Part shown: positions 25,827 through 33,659 of the stretch, piece after piece
Layout of the letters: each line of letters opens with the position of its first letter
Numbering within the stretch: the stretch's first letter is position 1
From: Microbacterium horticulturae
GTDB taxonomy: Bacteria > Actinomycetota > Actinomycetes > Actinomycetales > Microbacteriaceae
DNA: 64,000 nt
NCBI RefSeq assembly: GCF_029094505.1
Contig: NZ_CP119108.1
Coordinates: 3,224,001-3,288,000, forward strand
Reading direction: 5' to 3'
Program-made: the position numbers and the translations under genes
Notes under the pieces: model-generated
Seen by the model: only the letters and a program-made list of their open reading frames with translations
Told to the model about the DNA's origin: nothing
Database searches by the model: none

Positions 25827-26140
25827 TCGAGCCCTCCGCCGAGCGCGCGCAGTACGGCCTTATGCGATTCCTCGAGTTCCGAGTAGTCCTCGACGGTATT
25901 GCGGAGTTGTCGCTGCGTCCGCTCGAGCACCTGCCTCGATTCGCGTGTGTGCGAGGTGATCACGTTGCTCACAGCATGCGCCGGTGGCGCCATCCACGCG
26001 CACAGGAGCCCGAAGGCACCGCCGCCCAGGTTGACGCTGTTCACCGCACTGAGTGCAGTGTCCACGTCGTCAGCGAAGCCTGCGACCTTCCGTGCGTGTG
26101 CGAGGAGCACATCCGCATCAATCGCGATGTTGCCCGTCAC
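25823..26140 (-). CDS. WXG100-sized helical helper protein
   Basis: This 105-residue helical protein (VLLAHARKVAGFADDVDTAL start, long C-terminal helix with E/K/R) has the size and profile of ESX-type secretion partners. It lacks an exact WXG; the turn region reads CAWMAPP. It overlaps both neighbours by 4 nt. The likely role is pairing with the toxin's helical half for secretion. Confidence 0.6.
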   Translation of the reverse strand: MTGNIAIDADVLLAHARKVAGFADDVDTALSAVNSVNLGGGAFGLLCAWMAPPAHAVSNVITSHTRESRQVLERTQRQLRNTVEDYSELEESHKAVLRALGGGLE

Positions 26141-26544
26141 TTCAGACCACCCTTGCGACCGCCATGCTCTTCCAGATCGGTGTCGAGCTGTGCTTCGGTG
26201 AGCTTCACGATCGGATCGTCCTCGCCGAGGAGCTCTTTGGAGATCGCCAGCGTCTCCTTACGGACATCGAGGGTCGCGGCGGCGATGAGGTCCAGCACCT
26301 CGCGCGAGACTGCACGTCCCCCACGGGAGAGCGCTGCGTCCGTGATGTCCAGCACCGTCAGCACGCCGCTGGAGTCGACCTCCACGGCGATATCGCGCTG
26401 CCGGGAGACCACCCGGGCACGTGCTTGCGCGATCTGGTCTTGCAGCTTCGGCAGCACCGTGGCACGCGCTTCAGCCCGTTCGACGTCGTCGCGGATCTTG
26501 GCGAGCGAGTCCTCCGGGCTCTCGAACACCGACGGCACGTCCAC
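26137..26544 (-). CDS. YbaB/EbfC-like protein at head of toxin operon
   Basis: The 135-residue protein resembles YbaB/EbfC nucleoid proteins as found in T7SS effector operons: a long N-terminal helix, then VEVDSSGVLTVLDITDAALSR, then a helical tail. It is the first gene of the four-gene operon YbaB-like / WXG-like / toxin / immunity. DNA binding is the family's activity; its role in effector loci is not established. Confidence 0.65.
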   Translation of the reverse strand: MDVPSVFESPEDSLAKIRDDVERAEARATVLPKLQDQIAQARARVVSRQRDIAVEVDSSGVLTVLDITDAALSRGGRAVSREVLDLIAAATLDVRKETLAISKELLGEDDPIVKLTEAQLDTDLEEHGGRKGGLK

Positions 26545-26666
26545 GACGGAAACGATAACGCAGAGCGCCTACACCCGCGCAACAGGCGCTGAGAAGACCG
26601 TAATCTATGCCATCCCAACATCCGGCGCTGCGCACCCCGACAGCCAGGTACGAGTACCCTGGCGAT

Positions 26667-26924
26667 ATGGCCCGGAACCCGTCTGCCGCGGCAGCCCACA
26701 TCGGCGCGCTGATCAGCACAGCACGCAGAGCACGATCGATGTCCGTCGACCAACTGGCAGCGACGTCCAGAATCGACTCCTCGAACATCCGGAGCTACGA
26801 GTCCGGGCGCGCCCTCATGAGCCTGCCCTCGCTCGTGCGCATCGCAGAGGCGCTGGGCGTCGAAGCGGGAGAGCTGCTCGACGGGGTCAGCGCTGAGATG
26901 TTCTTGACGGAACAAGAGCGCTAA
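26667..26924 (+). CDS. XRE-family helix-turn-helix regulator
   Basis: The 85-residue protein has a Cro/C1-type HTH: ALISTARRARSMSVDQLAAT, then IDSSNIRSYESGRALMSLPS. ATG 26667 is chosen; ATG 26607 would add a 20-residue non-conserved leader. It is divergent from the toxin operon and may regulate it. A 52-base piece of its 3' part recurs at 28622-28673. Confidence 0.8.
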   Translation: MARNPSAAAAHIGALISTARRARSMSVDQLAATSRIDSSNIRSYESGRALMSLPSLVRIAEALGVEAGELLDGVSAEMFLTEQER

Positions 26925-26969
26925 GAGCGAGAGCGCTGAGAGAGTACGGGCCGGGTCGAGCGGACGGAC

Positions 26970-28247
26970 TCAGCCGCGTGCTGACCCGTTTGTGCGCGCA
27001 GCGTCCCTCAGGCACGCGTCTCCCTCGCCGAAGGATGCCTCGAAGAGTGCGAGGTACGAGGTGGCGATCCCATTGCGCACGGCGACATCCCGCCAGGAGC
27101 GCAGAGCGTCCGCAACGCGCAGCAGCTCGTCGTCGGCTTCCTGCGGTGACAGCCTGCAGGCAGAGGCGAGCTCACGCAGTCCGTCGGCGGAACGCGCCAA
27201 GTCATCCGCGCCGGCGATTGAGGTCTGCCGGAGCTTTGCCTCAGGGTTGGGATTGACATCGAACACGGGGCTCAGGGCCCACCCTCCGCGGTGGCGAAGC
27301 AATCCGTGGTTGCGGAGGTGGTCGTCGGTGTTGTTCAGACCCACGTTCAGTACAGCCCGCCGGAACAGCTGCCGCAGGTCTTCGCTCGCCCGTGCACTGA
27401 CCTCATCGAGGGCCTCGGCGATCTCGACGTAGTCGCCGCCGTCGCCATCGCGACGCTCAAGCAGCGTCATGGCGCTGATGTAGCCGACTCGGTGCGCATC
27501 GTGCGTTCGGTCGAACCGCTCCAGAAGCAGGACAGACCGGCCGCCGACGCGGGCAAGCGAATGACGCGAGGTGTCGATGCCGGCGGCGGCAGCCAGATCC
27601 AGCGCGGTGGTCTCCCACGCCATAACATCCCACTGGTCCTCGTGGTGCGGGAACTTCGCGATCAGCTGACGATCGTCGTCGCCCATCACGGATGCCTTCG
27701 GTCGTGCGCCGCCGAGCGACCCGGTGCCGGCCGACAGCAGGGCCTTCACCGCCTCGTAGTCGTGGTGGTCGCCATCGCCGGACACGGCGTCCGAGGCGCG
27801 CAGCAGGCGGGGCAGGCTCAGGAGCTTGGGCACGCCGTGTCCGGCGCCGAGGAACACCGGGTCGTCATCTGTCCGGAAGCGCAGGGCGCCCTCGCGGGTG
27901 ATATCGCTGACGCCTGTCAGGAAATCAACGTCATCGAGGGCGCGCGGCCTACGGGACTTGCTCAGCGCGTCGGAGCGCTCGCGCGCTGCGACGAGTCGGC
28001 GACCCCAGCGGTCGGGTGCGCTGTCGCTGAATGCCCCCGGCAGCCCCGTCGACACGTGCTGGCTGCCGGAGACGAGATCCAGCGCCGGATCCAGGGCATA
28101 TGCACGGGGATGCGCCAGGTACGACGTCTCGTACTGGAACGTCGAGGACGCCAGCTCTCCGCGGCTGCGGTGGAAGTGCACGCGTCCTGCGAAGAGGGTC
28201 TCGCCTTCCACGTCGACGTGCACCTGAAGCGCATCAGGATGGATCAT
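26970..28247 (-). CDS. hipA: HipA-family serine/threonine kinase toxin
   Basis: The 425-residue kinase has the HipA N-terminal domain (GRVHFHRSRGELASSTFQYE ... LPDSAPDRWG-like FSDSAPDRWG), the glycine-rich GSLGGARPKA nucleotide loop near residue 175, and the catalytic NTDDHLRNHG motif near residue 305 followed by the DVNPNP magnesium-loop region. In E. coli HipA phosphorylates GltX; here the target is unknown. ATG 28247 overlaps the hipB stop by 4 nt, and the long open frame upstream is the antisense shadow of hipB. Confidence 0.92.
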   Translation of the reverse strand: MIHPDALQVHVDVEGETLFAGRVHFHRSRGELASSTFQYETSYLAHPRAYALDPALDLVSGSQHVSTGLPGAFSDSAPDRWGRRLVAARERSDALSKSRRPRALDDVDFLTGVSDITREGALRFRTDDDPVFLGAGHGVPKLLSLPRLLRASDAVSGDGDHHDYEAVKALLSAGTGSLGGARPKASVMGDDDRQLIAKFPHHEDQWDVMAWETTALDLAAAAGIDTSRHSLARVGGRSVLLLERFDRTHDAHRVGYISAMTLLERRDGDGGDYVEIAEALDEVSARASEDLRQLFRRAVLNVGLNNTDDHLRNHGLLRHRGGWALSPVFDVNPNPEAKLRQTSIAGADDLARSADGLRELASACRLSPQEADDELLRVADALRSWRDVAVRNGIATSYLALFEASFGEGDACLRDAARTNGSARG

Positions 28248-28540
28248 CGCACTCGCTTCCTCCCCAGGAGTCCGGCGCGGGCGCGGCCGAGGTCGGTCTT
28301 CAACGGGTCCAGGGACTCTGCGAGCGTGTCGAGGATGCCCAAGGCACGCGCGACACGCAGCACCACGTGGAACGCGACAGAGGGATCGCCCTGCTCGAGC
28401 TTGCGGAGGGTCGTGCGCGAGATGTCGGCTCTGTCGGCGACCTGCTCGGTCGTCAGACCCAGGATCTTGCGCCATCCGGCGAACTGCTCGCCCATCTCGG
28501 CGGCAGCACGGGTCACCTTCACCGGCAGCTGCTCGGGCAT
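28244..28540 (-). CDS. hipB: HipB-family XRE antitoxin
   Basis: The 98-residue protein has a clear HTH (LGLTTEQVADRADISRTTLR, then KLEQGDPSV) and a Leu-rich C-terminal segment. It directly precedes hipA with an ATGA overlap. The 80 bases upstream are AT-rich and contain AACTGTCCAGTACGGTT, an imperfect palindrome that may be its own operator. Confidence 0.9.
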   Translation of the reverse strand: MPEQLPVKVTRAAAEMGEQFAGWRKILGLTTEQVADRADISRTTLRKLEQGDPSVAFHVVLRVARALGILDTLAESLDPLKTDLGRARAGLLGRKRVR

Positions 28541-28621
28541 GGCACTTCCTTAGAACCGTACTGGACAGTTATGTGTTTATTATCCCATGTATTGGTCAGG
28601 ATTGCGACCATTATTGACAAA

Positions 28622-28673
28622 GCCCTCGCTCGTGCGCATCGCAGCGGCGCTGGACGTCGAGGCGGGAGAGCTG
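28622..28673 (+). pseudogene. Fragment of a duplicated XRE gene
   Basis: These 52 bases match 26825-26876, inside the 3' part of the XRE gene at 26667, with only four or five differences. Nothing upstream of it encodes the rest of an HTH. It is the scar of a tandem duplication or recombination around hipBA. Confidence 0.6.
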
Positions 28674-28718
28674 GGATCAGCTAAGAGATATCCGTGCAGG
28701 AGCAGGAGCGCTGAGCGC

Positions 28719-28988
28719 CTAGACCGCCCGACCCTCCTGTGAACTCTTGTGTACTTGGTGTGCCTCTGTGTATTTCTGGGGCGCCCGCTTCTGGGCGGCC
28801 GGCATCCAGAACGCGAGTCGATGGTCGAGGCTCTCCGGCTTTAGCCGGGGAGGAGTCAACTCCCGATCGATCCTTGTGCCCGCCCTGGGCGTTCCTCGCG
28901 GACCCGTGTGAACGCGCATCAGCGCCTTCTTCGGATCCTCGACTGGTGGCGCGGCGGTGACGATGGCGGAGAGTTCCACGCTCGGCAT
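28719..28988 (-). CDS. Small unknown protein with VEDPKK motif
   Basis: The 89-residue product starts at ATG 28988, overlapping the stop of the preceding antitoxin by a base triplet (ATGA), which supports real coupling. The segment PPVEDPKKALMR resembles RPVEDPKRARAR in the 62-residue product at 29922-30110, so the two may be related. The C-terminal part is compositionally odd and may be frameshifted. Function unknown. Confidence 0.4.
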   Translation of the reverse strand: MPSVELSAIVTAAPPVEDPKKALMRVHTGPRGTPRAGTRIDRELTPPRLKPESLDHRLAFWMPAAQKRAPQKYTEAHQVHKSSQEGRAV

Positions 28989-29583
28989 CAGGCCCCGACG
29001 AACGCGGTCGCCGCGGACAGCACGCGAGGGGCTGCCTCGTCGAACACGTCCTCGTGAAGCACGCGCGCCGGGGAGCGGTCACCTAGGTGGGGATTCATGC
29101 CCTGGAACCAGGTAGGAACTACAGCCTCGCCTTCGCTTTGGCCAATGAGGGTGACGATGCGATGAGTCAACCGCAGGCGTTCCACCGCCGAGGGGACGGC
29201 TTGCGACTCCCCTCCACCCATTCACGCACCGTGCGAGTCTCAGAGAGGCCCGCGATGTAGGCGACGAGTTTGGCGCCCAGCGACTTGCGCAGGTCATCGA
29301 CGATCTCCGGGAACAAACCAGGTTCTCCGCTCGTCATTCGATTCGCCGCGGTCTCGTCGGACTCTTGTGCCTGGCGGATCGCCCGCGCTTTCGCGCGCTC
29401 GACAGCCTCCTCTGCAGTCATGTCTGATTCGACGAACTCGCGGATGTAACGGAGCCTCTGCTCGTCCGGCGCGAGACCGTCAAGCGCCCAGCTGGCGATG
29501 GTGTCGATCGCCAACTCACGACGGCGTTCGCGATCGGTCCTGCGCGCCTCGGGATCCTCGGGATCCTCGGGTCGGTCACTCAT
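28988..29583 (-). pseudogene. VbhA-like antitoxin fused to frameshifted ParS/MbcA-like antitoxin
   Basis: From ATG 29583 the frame gives an acidic start, then WALDGLAPDEQRLRYIREFV, a VbhA-like antitoxin helix pair. It runs in frame through an internal ATG (29337) into FPEIVDDLRKSLGAKLVAYI and RTVREWVEG, the N-terminal part of an Xre/MbcA/ParS antitoxin. At a GGAGGGG run near 29215 the frame breaks. The next frame continues VPSAVERLRLTHRI and VVPTWFQGMNPHLGDRSP, the toxin-binding C-terminal domain, to the stop at 28988. Neither a RES nor a Fic toxin gene accompanies it. Confidence 0.6.
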
Positions 29584-29938
29584 CGCCGACTCCGCCGATG
29601 AACGAGGCCACGGCGTCCACGACCTCTTCGTGCCGGTCTTCACGGATCGCGGTGATGGGCGTTTCGTCGTGCAGGTGAGGATTGCCGCCGATGAACCACT
29701 GGCGGGCGACCTGGTGGCCCTCGGCGGCCGCCACCCGCGTCCATCAGTGGTACGCAAACGCCAGCCGCCGCTGAGCATGGATGTCGGGCGTCAACCCATA
29801 GTCGAGAACCCACTCCGTTGGCAGCTCGCGGTTCGCGGCGCCGGCCAGTGCCGCGACGAGTGTGGGCCCGAGCACCGCGTTTAGCGCACGAACGATGTCG
29901 CGGGAATTCGTGCTCACGTTGTCACCAGCGCGTTCCAT
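29576..29938 (-). pseudogene. Second ParS/MbcA-like antitoxin, interrupted by an in-frame TGA
   Basis: The frame from ATG 29938 reads IVRALNAVLGPTLVAALAGA and QRRLAFAYH, then TGA (29744-29746), then in the same frame WTRVAAAEGHQVARQWFIGG and NPHLHDETPI to the stop at 29576. The whole matches the two parts of MbcA/ParS-type antitoxins. Its end overlaps the start of the downstream VbhA-like gene (GATGAGTGA), so the genes were once an operon. A single-base mutation to TGA is the simplest explanation. Confidence 0.6.
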
Positions 29939-30110
29939 CGTTCGCCTCCCGCTCAGCGTCGGCCAGGGCCATCGGATCGGATGAGCAACGTGCCCTTCGC
30001 TCGCGCTCTTCACGAACGTCACGACGAGCACGCGCACGCGCCCGCTTCGGGTCTTCAACCGGCCGTTCGAGGTAGCTCGGTTCCGGCTCGCGCAGCTTGA
30101 CTGATCCCAT
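29922..30110 (-). CDS. Small unknown charged protein
   Basis: The 62-residue product starts at ATG 30110 with GAGGG just upstream. It is very rich in Arg/Glu (EDPKRARARARRDVREERERR), overlaps the following antitoxin start by 17 bases, and contains the VEDPK motif shared with the gene at 28719. Function unknown. Confidence 0.45.
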   Translation of the reverse strand: MGSVKLREPEPSYLERPVEDPKRARARARRDVREERERRARCSSDPMALADAEREANDGTRW

Positions 30111-30187
30111 CGTTTCCCTCCTGTGTGCATCAGCGGCACCGCGTCGGAACATTCCTTGGCGGTTGCCCGTCATCTCTCTGCGCTGCA

Positions 30188-30472
30188 CTATCCGCTCCCA
30201 TGTGCATGGTCGATCTCTTCGACAGCGCCCGCCCACACCCAGCAACGATGCTTGCGCCCTCCGGCCTCAAGCTCGATCCCAACAGCCTGCGAGGTCCAGC
30301 GGCAGGCGATCGCGTCGACCTTGACCGGAGTCCCGAACCGCACCCATGCCCGTACGTGGCGTTGAGGGCGGGGGTCCATGGTCAACGGCATCCGGTCCAA
30401 CTGAAGCTCTTCCGGAGTCAGCGACTGCAGCGGACCATCGTGTGCGACGCGATCGAGGATCTTGGCTGACAT
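30188..30472 (-). CDS. Hypothetical protein
   Basis: The 94-residue product ends with a beta-rich, tryptophan-bearing segment (HVRAWVRFGTPVKVDAIACR, then HRCWVWAGAVEEI). It leads the row of small antitoxin-like genes and may be transcribed with them. Family not recognised. The 150 bases upstream contain no gene. Confidence 0.5.
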   Translation of the reverse strand: MSAKILDRVAHDGPLQSLTPEELQLDRMPLTMDPRPQRHVRAWVRFGTPVKVDAIACRWTSQAVGIELEAGGRKHRCWVWAGAVEEIDHAHGSG

Positions 30473-30623
30473 ACCCGCATCGATCGAGGACGCGTACCGC
30501 TAGTTAGAACCCATCACCGACCTTCAACCCGATCGCCCCGGCCGATCAGACGGTTATAGTTCCGATCACCTCCGCTTCCGCTCGATGGGCGTTGCGGTCC
30601 TGAACTCGTTCATCACCATGGCT

Positions 30624-31124
30624 CTATACATCTAGGCCCCACGCCGCCCGATCGAAGTCTGCTTCGACGAGGGGGAGGTCAAGGTCAGAAAATGCGAGCC
30701 GGATTCGGTCGACCGGCGCGCCCGCGCCCTCATCTCGGATCCGCCTGACGACGTCGGATGGCCACTCCGAGGGCCGACCTGGCGGCGCAATCGAGGTCAT
30801 CTCAGACTCCACTTGCACGACGAGCACCACGTCCGATGTCCGGCGCCGAGTGCCAGTGTAGATGCCGTCGCCCGGGTCGTCTCGGTCTTCAATGTTGTCC
30901 TTCCACCAGAGCACTTCACCGTTCCCCGTCACCGAGTCGAAGCTGAAGCCACGAACACCCGTGAGCGGCTGCCCATCGAGGAGCATCGCGTTCTCACCGA
31001 CGCGGTAACGAGTGACGCGAGGCGCCCGATCCGGATCAGTGATGACTTCGTACACCGAGCGGCTGCGCGTGATCACGTAGTAGGTCCCAGTCGGGGACCG
31101 TTCAGTGAATGGCAGATCAGTCAT
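30624..31124 (-). CDS. Hypothetical protein
   Basis: The 166-residue beta-rich protein (GTYYVITRSRSVYEVITDPD ... TRYRVGENAMLLDGQPLTGV) is unrecognised. ATG 31124 is preferred: GAAGGGA lies 6-7 bases before it, while ATG 31130 is too close to that site. The preceding broken gene ends inside its first codons, so the two were coupled. It could be the partner of that gene. Confidence 0.5.
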   Translation of the reverse strand: MTDLPFTERSPTGTYYVITRSRSVYEVITDPDRAPRVTRYRVGENAMLLDGQPLTGVRGFSFDSVTGNGEVLWWKDNIEDRDDPGDGIYTGTRRRTSDVVLVVQVESEMTSIAPPGRPSEWPSDVVRRIRDEGAGAPVDRIRLAFSDLDLPLVEADFDRAAWGLDV

Positions 31125-31650
31125 GGTCATTCCCTTCGAGATGCACCCAGTCCTCAAGCCGGCGCATGTCGACCGGGAGAAGCCCCTCGCCCTCGGTGGT
31201 GCGAAGCAGGAGCCGTTGCGGCGTCGCTAACGGACGCCTGACTTCGTCGTCCAGCCATGCGACACGCGCAGGTTGCAGTTGCTCGATGAGCAGCTGCAGC
31301 GCTCGTGTCTTCCACCAGGCTCAACTGAACGATGAGAACGAGACATCATCGTCGAATCGCTCGTTGATGACGGCGCCGCCCGAGCGAGTCCGTACTGTGG
31401 GATGCTCCGCGCGATGCGCGACCATTCCCCCGAGACCAAACAGCTCCTCGAGCTCATCTAGCAACCATGGCCGTTCGAGCCACGTCGTCAGCCACGCACC
31501 CTCCACGCCGGGCAGCGAGAGGACCTTCCTGATGCGGTCGAGAACGTCCGGACGCCAGTTGATCGGCCACCCCTCGACCTGGCCGGTACGAACGCCCGCC
31601 GTGACGTAAAGATCGAAGCCGAAATCCTCGCAGGCGATGAGTGACCACAT
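31117..31650 (-). pseudogene. Unknown protein interrupted by in-frame TGA
   Basis: From ATG 31650 the frame reads LIACEDFGFDLYVTAGVRTG ... LLDELEELFGLG and stops at TGA 31321-31323. The same frame then continues without shift as WWKTRALQLLIEQLQPARVAW ending LEDWVHLEGNDHD at 31117. The tail reads as normal protein and its stop overlaps the next gene's start, so the original product was about 177 residues. No family recognised. Confidence 0.5.
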
Positions 31651-32128
31651 TGGCCGCCCCAGCAAGGGGCAACGAGATGCGATCCTCGCTCGCCCCACCC
31701 CAGAACTTGGCGCACTTCTACGGGAAAACGCTGGGCGCCTGAAGTTCTCGAACGGCGAGTACATGGTGTTGCTCGCGGCTGCGCAGCTCGCGCGACCCGA
31801 GTTCATACCCGAGCCGTCAATCCGCCGTCCCGGCCGAGACCACACGCTGCCGAACATCCACGACGGTAGGGACGCGATCCTAGCTAAGCCCCCCATCGAG
31901 TTGGGTCGTCTCCTTAAGAGCAGAGCACGAGACGAAGGTGTGAGTTATGGCGATTACCTAATCATGATCGTCGCAGACGCCTTGGATGGCGTTGACTCAC
32001 GCCCCGACGTCGAAGACGGTACGGCCGTGAGGTTGAACGCACGGGATTCCCAGGCAGACCCACAGGCGCGTTCTCCGTGTGCGTGGGGACAGCAGAGCGC
32101 TACAGGCTCACAATCAGGTCCCGAATAG
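31637..32128 (+). CDS. Protein with two tandem ribbon-helix-helix-like repeats
   Basis: The 163-residue product has two related segments of about 40 residues: RDAILARPTPELGALLRENA...NGEYMVLLAAAQL and RDAILAKPPIELGRLLKSRA...YGDYLIMIVADAL. Both resemble the helix-turn-helix part of ribbon-helix-helix DNA-binding proteins. A single-chain double RHH could bind DNA without dimerising. The tail after residue 130 is low-complexity. Its 5' end overlaps the divergent broken gene by 14 bases. Confidence 0.5.
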   Translation: MSDHIGRPSKGQRDAILARPTPELGALLRENAGRLKFSNGEYMVLLAAAQLARPEFIPEPSIRRPGRDHTLPNIHDGRDAILAKPPIELGRLLKSRARDEGVSYGDYLIMIVADALDGVDSRPDVEDGTAVRLNARDSQADPQARSPCAWGQQSATGSQSGPE

Positions 32129-32755
32129 CGGCCACAGGAGAATGCCCGTAGTCACGATGATCGTGAGCGCCCCCATGACCGGATTCGTAAGGACATCGAG
32201 CCACCGAGTGACGGCGGGGTGATGCACCCACTTGTCGAGATACGGCCTTCCTAGCCAGCGAAGTGCTCGTTGAACGCCGGCACGCCGGCCGTCGCGACCA
32301 AGCCGCCAGAGATCCGCTGTCAGCCACAGTGCGAACACAGAGAGGCCGACGATCACCGCGTACTTGGCGATCTCGCCGAGTAGGCCCATGAGCGCAGCAT
32401 TTGCATCAAGGGGCGCCCCTTGAGATATCGCGCGCGAGCCGGCGAGGCCGCCAAGGAACGTTGACAATGCAAGGACCACGGCAGCCGTCCCGTAACGACC
32501 GAGCCACGAAAGTCGTAGGAAGAGGTGACTGCGCTCTCGAAGCGGGACCAACGGCATGGCTCCCAGCAGCGACGCAGACGTCGCAATGAAGCACAGGACG
32601 GCTATGGCGAGGAGTATGGCGGCACTAACCAACCCAAGCCACGGTGCCGCTGCAATTGTCACGGCGATGATAAATCCGAGAACGGCAGGGGGACGCAGGA
32701 ACCACGTCGACGGTGGCCGCGTCGAGGCCGAAACAGAGACCGACTTTGCTGGCAC
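32114..32755 (-). CDS. Multi-pass membrane protein
   Basis: The 213-residue product has about five hydrophobic helices: AVLGFIIAVTIAAAPWLGLV, SAAILLAIAVLCFIATSASL, TAAVVLALSTFLGGLA, YAVIVGLSVFALWLTADL and ALTIIVTTGILLWPLF. No family or active site recognised. It converges with the double-RHH gene, overlapping by 15 bases. Confidence 0.6.
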   Translation of the reverse strand: MPAKSVSVSASTRPPSTWFLRPPAVLGFIIAVTIAAAPWLGLVSAAILLAIAVLCFIATSASLLGAMPLVPLRERSHLFLRLSWLGRYGTAAVVLALSTFLGGLAGSRAISQGAPLDANAALMGLLGEIAKYAVIVGLSVFALWLTADLWRLGRDGRRAGVQRALRWLGRPYLDKWVHHPAVTRWLDVLTNPVMGALTIIVTTGILLWPLFGT

Positions 32756-32847
32756 CTCTGCAGGGTATCGATAAGTGAAGACATCGAACTCGCGGCCACC
32801 CGCAAGCCGACCGATCGGTTCCTCTCTTGCTCAGCCAGCGCAACTCG

Positions 32848-32869
32848 GACTGTTGCGAACCCCGCATCT
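32848..32869 (+). repeat. 22-bp direct repeat, left copy
   Basis: GACTGTTGCGAACCCCGCATCT is found again, identical and in the same orientation, at 47224-47245. The pair brackets a 14.4-kb block that begins with a resolvase gene, as attachment sites of an integrated element would. Confidence 0.7.
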
Positions 32870-32988
32870 TCAGGATGGTCAGGTTCTCCATCCATTCAGT
32901 CGCTCAGAAGTGGTCCCGCGTTCAGAAAACGGTCGATTGCGAGAACGCCTCGGAACTCGCCCGACATCACGAGATCAGAAGGCACCAT

Positions 32989-33052
32989 CGTTCAACTAGT
33001 CGTTCAATAACCAGCAGCCTGGTCCTGGATAGACGAACGGATTTGTTGAACG
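32989..33052. promoter_or_regulatory. Repeated CGTTCAA boxes upstream of the resolvase
   Basis: CGTTCAA occurs at 32989 and 33001 (12 bases apart) and inverted as TTGAACG at 33046-33052. This cluster just before the serine recombinase gene is a candidate resolvase binding (res) or operator site. Confidence 0.4.
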
Positions 33053-33064
33053 GTGGGGGTCGGA

Positions 33065-33659
33065 ATGGCGCTGATCGGACTCGTGCGGGTGAGCACGACC
33101 AAGCAGGAGACGGCGAGACAGCACGACGCCCTGGACCCGATCTGCGAGCGGGTCTTCGAGGAGAAGGTCAGCGGGAAGCTCAAGGTAGACGATCGCCCCG
33201 GCCTCCGAGCCGCGCTCGACTTCATGCGCGACGGCGACCTGCTCGCGATGCAGGAGATGGGCGGGCTCGGCCGGAACCTGCTCGAGGGGCTGATCGTCCT
33301 CAAGTCGCTCTTCGAGCAAGGCACCGCCGTCCGGGTCCTCGAGGGCATCGCCGCCGGCGAACACACCGAGCGCAGCCTGGTCCTCGACCTGGCGCTCACG
33401 CTGGCCGAGGACGGGCGCCGGGACATCGCGCGCAAGACCAAGAACGGCCTCGAGGCTGCGCGGACGGGTCGGCGGGCGGCCCCGCGTGATCGACGACGAC
33501 AAGCGCGCGATCATCCTCGCGAGGCGGGAGAAGGGCGAGTCCATTCGCGTCATCGCGCGCGTGCTGGACGTCTCCGTGGGCACGGTGCACGGCGTGCTCG
33601 CTGAAGGCGACGCGGCGACTGAGCCAGCCAACGACTGCCCGCCAACGACGATCGGCTAG
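33065..33659 (+). pseudogene. Serine recombinase (resolvase/invertase), frameshifted before the HTH
   Basis: From ATG 33065 the catalytic domain is recognisable: IGLVRVSTTKQETARQHDAL with the catalytic serine near residue 9, then GDLLAMQEMGGLGRNLLEGL and RSLVLDLALTLAEDGRRDIA. Near 33470 the frame breaks. The C-terminal HTH (GRPRVIDDDKRAIILARREK ... IARVLDVSVGTVHGVLAE) is in another frame, ending at TAG 33657-33659. The EMGGLGR segment also departs from the usual xxDRLGR, losing the conserved Asp-Arg. Likely inactive. Confidence 0.7.

Noticed and set aside
29744..31323. TGA recoding (for example selenocysteine or Trp) to explain two in-frame TGA codons
   Set aside because: TGA is used as a normal stop throughout the window, neighbours also have frameshifts, and no SECIS-like structure is evident; decay is simpler.
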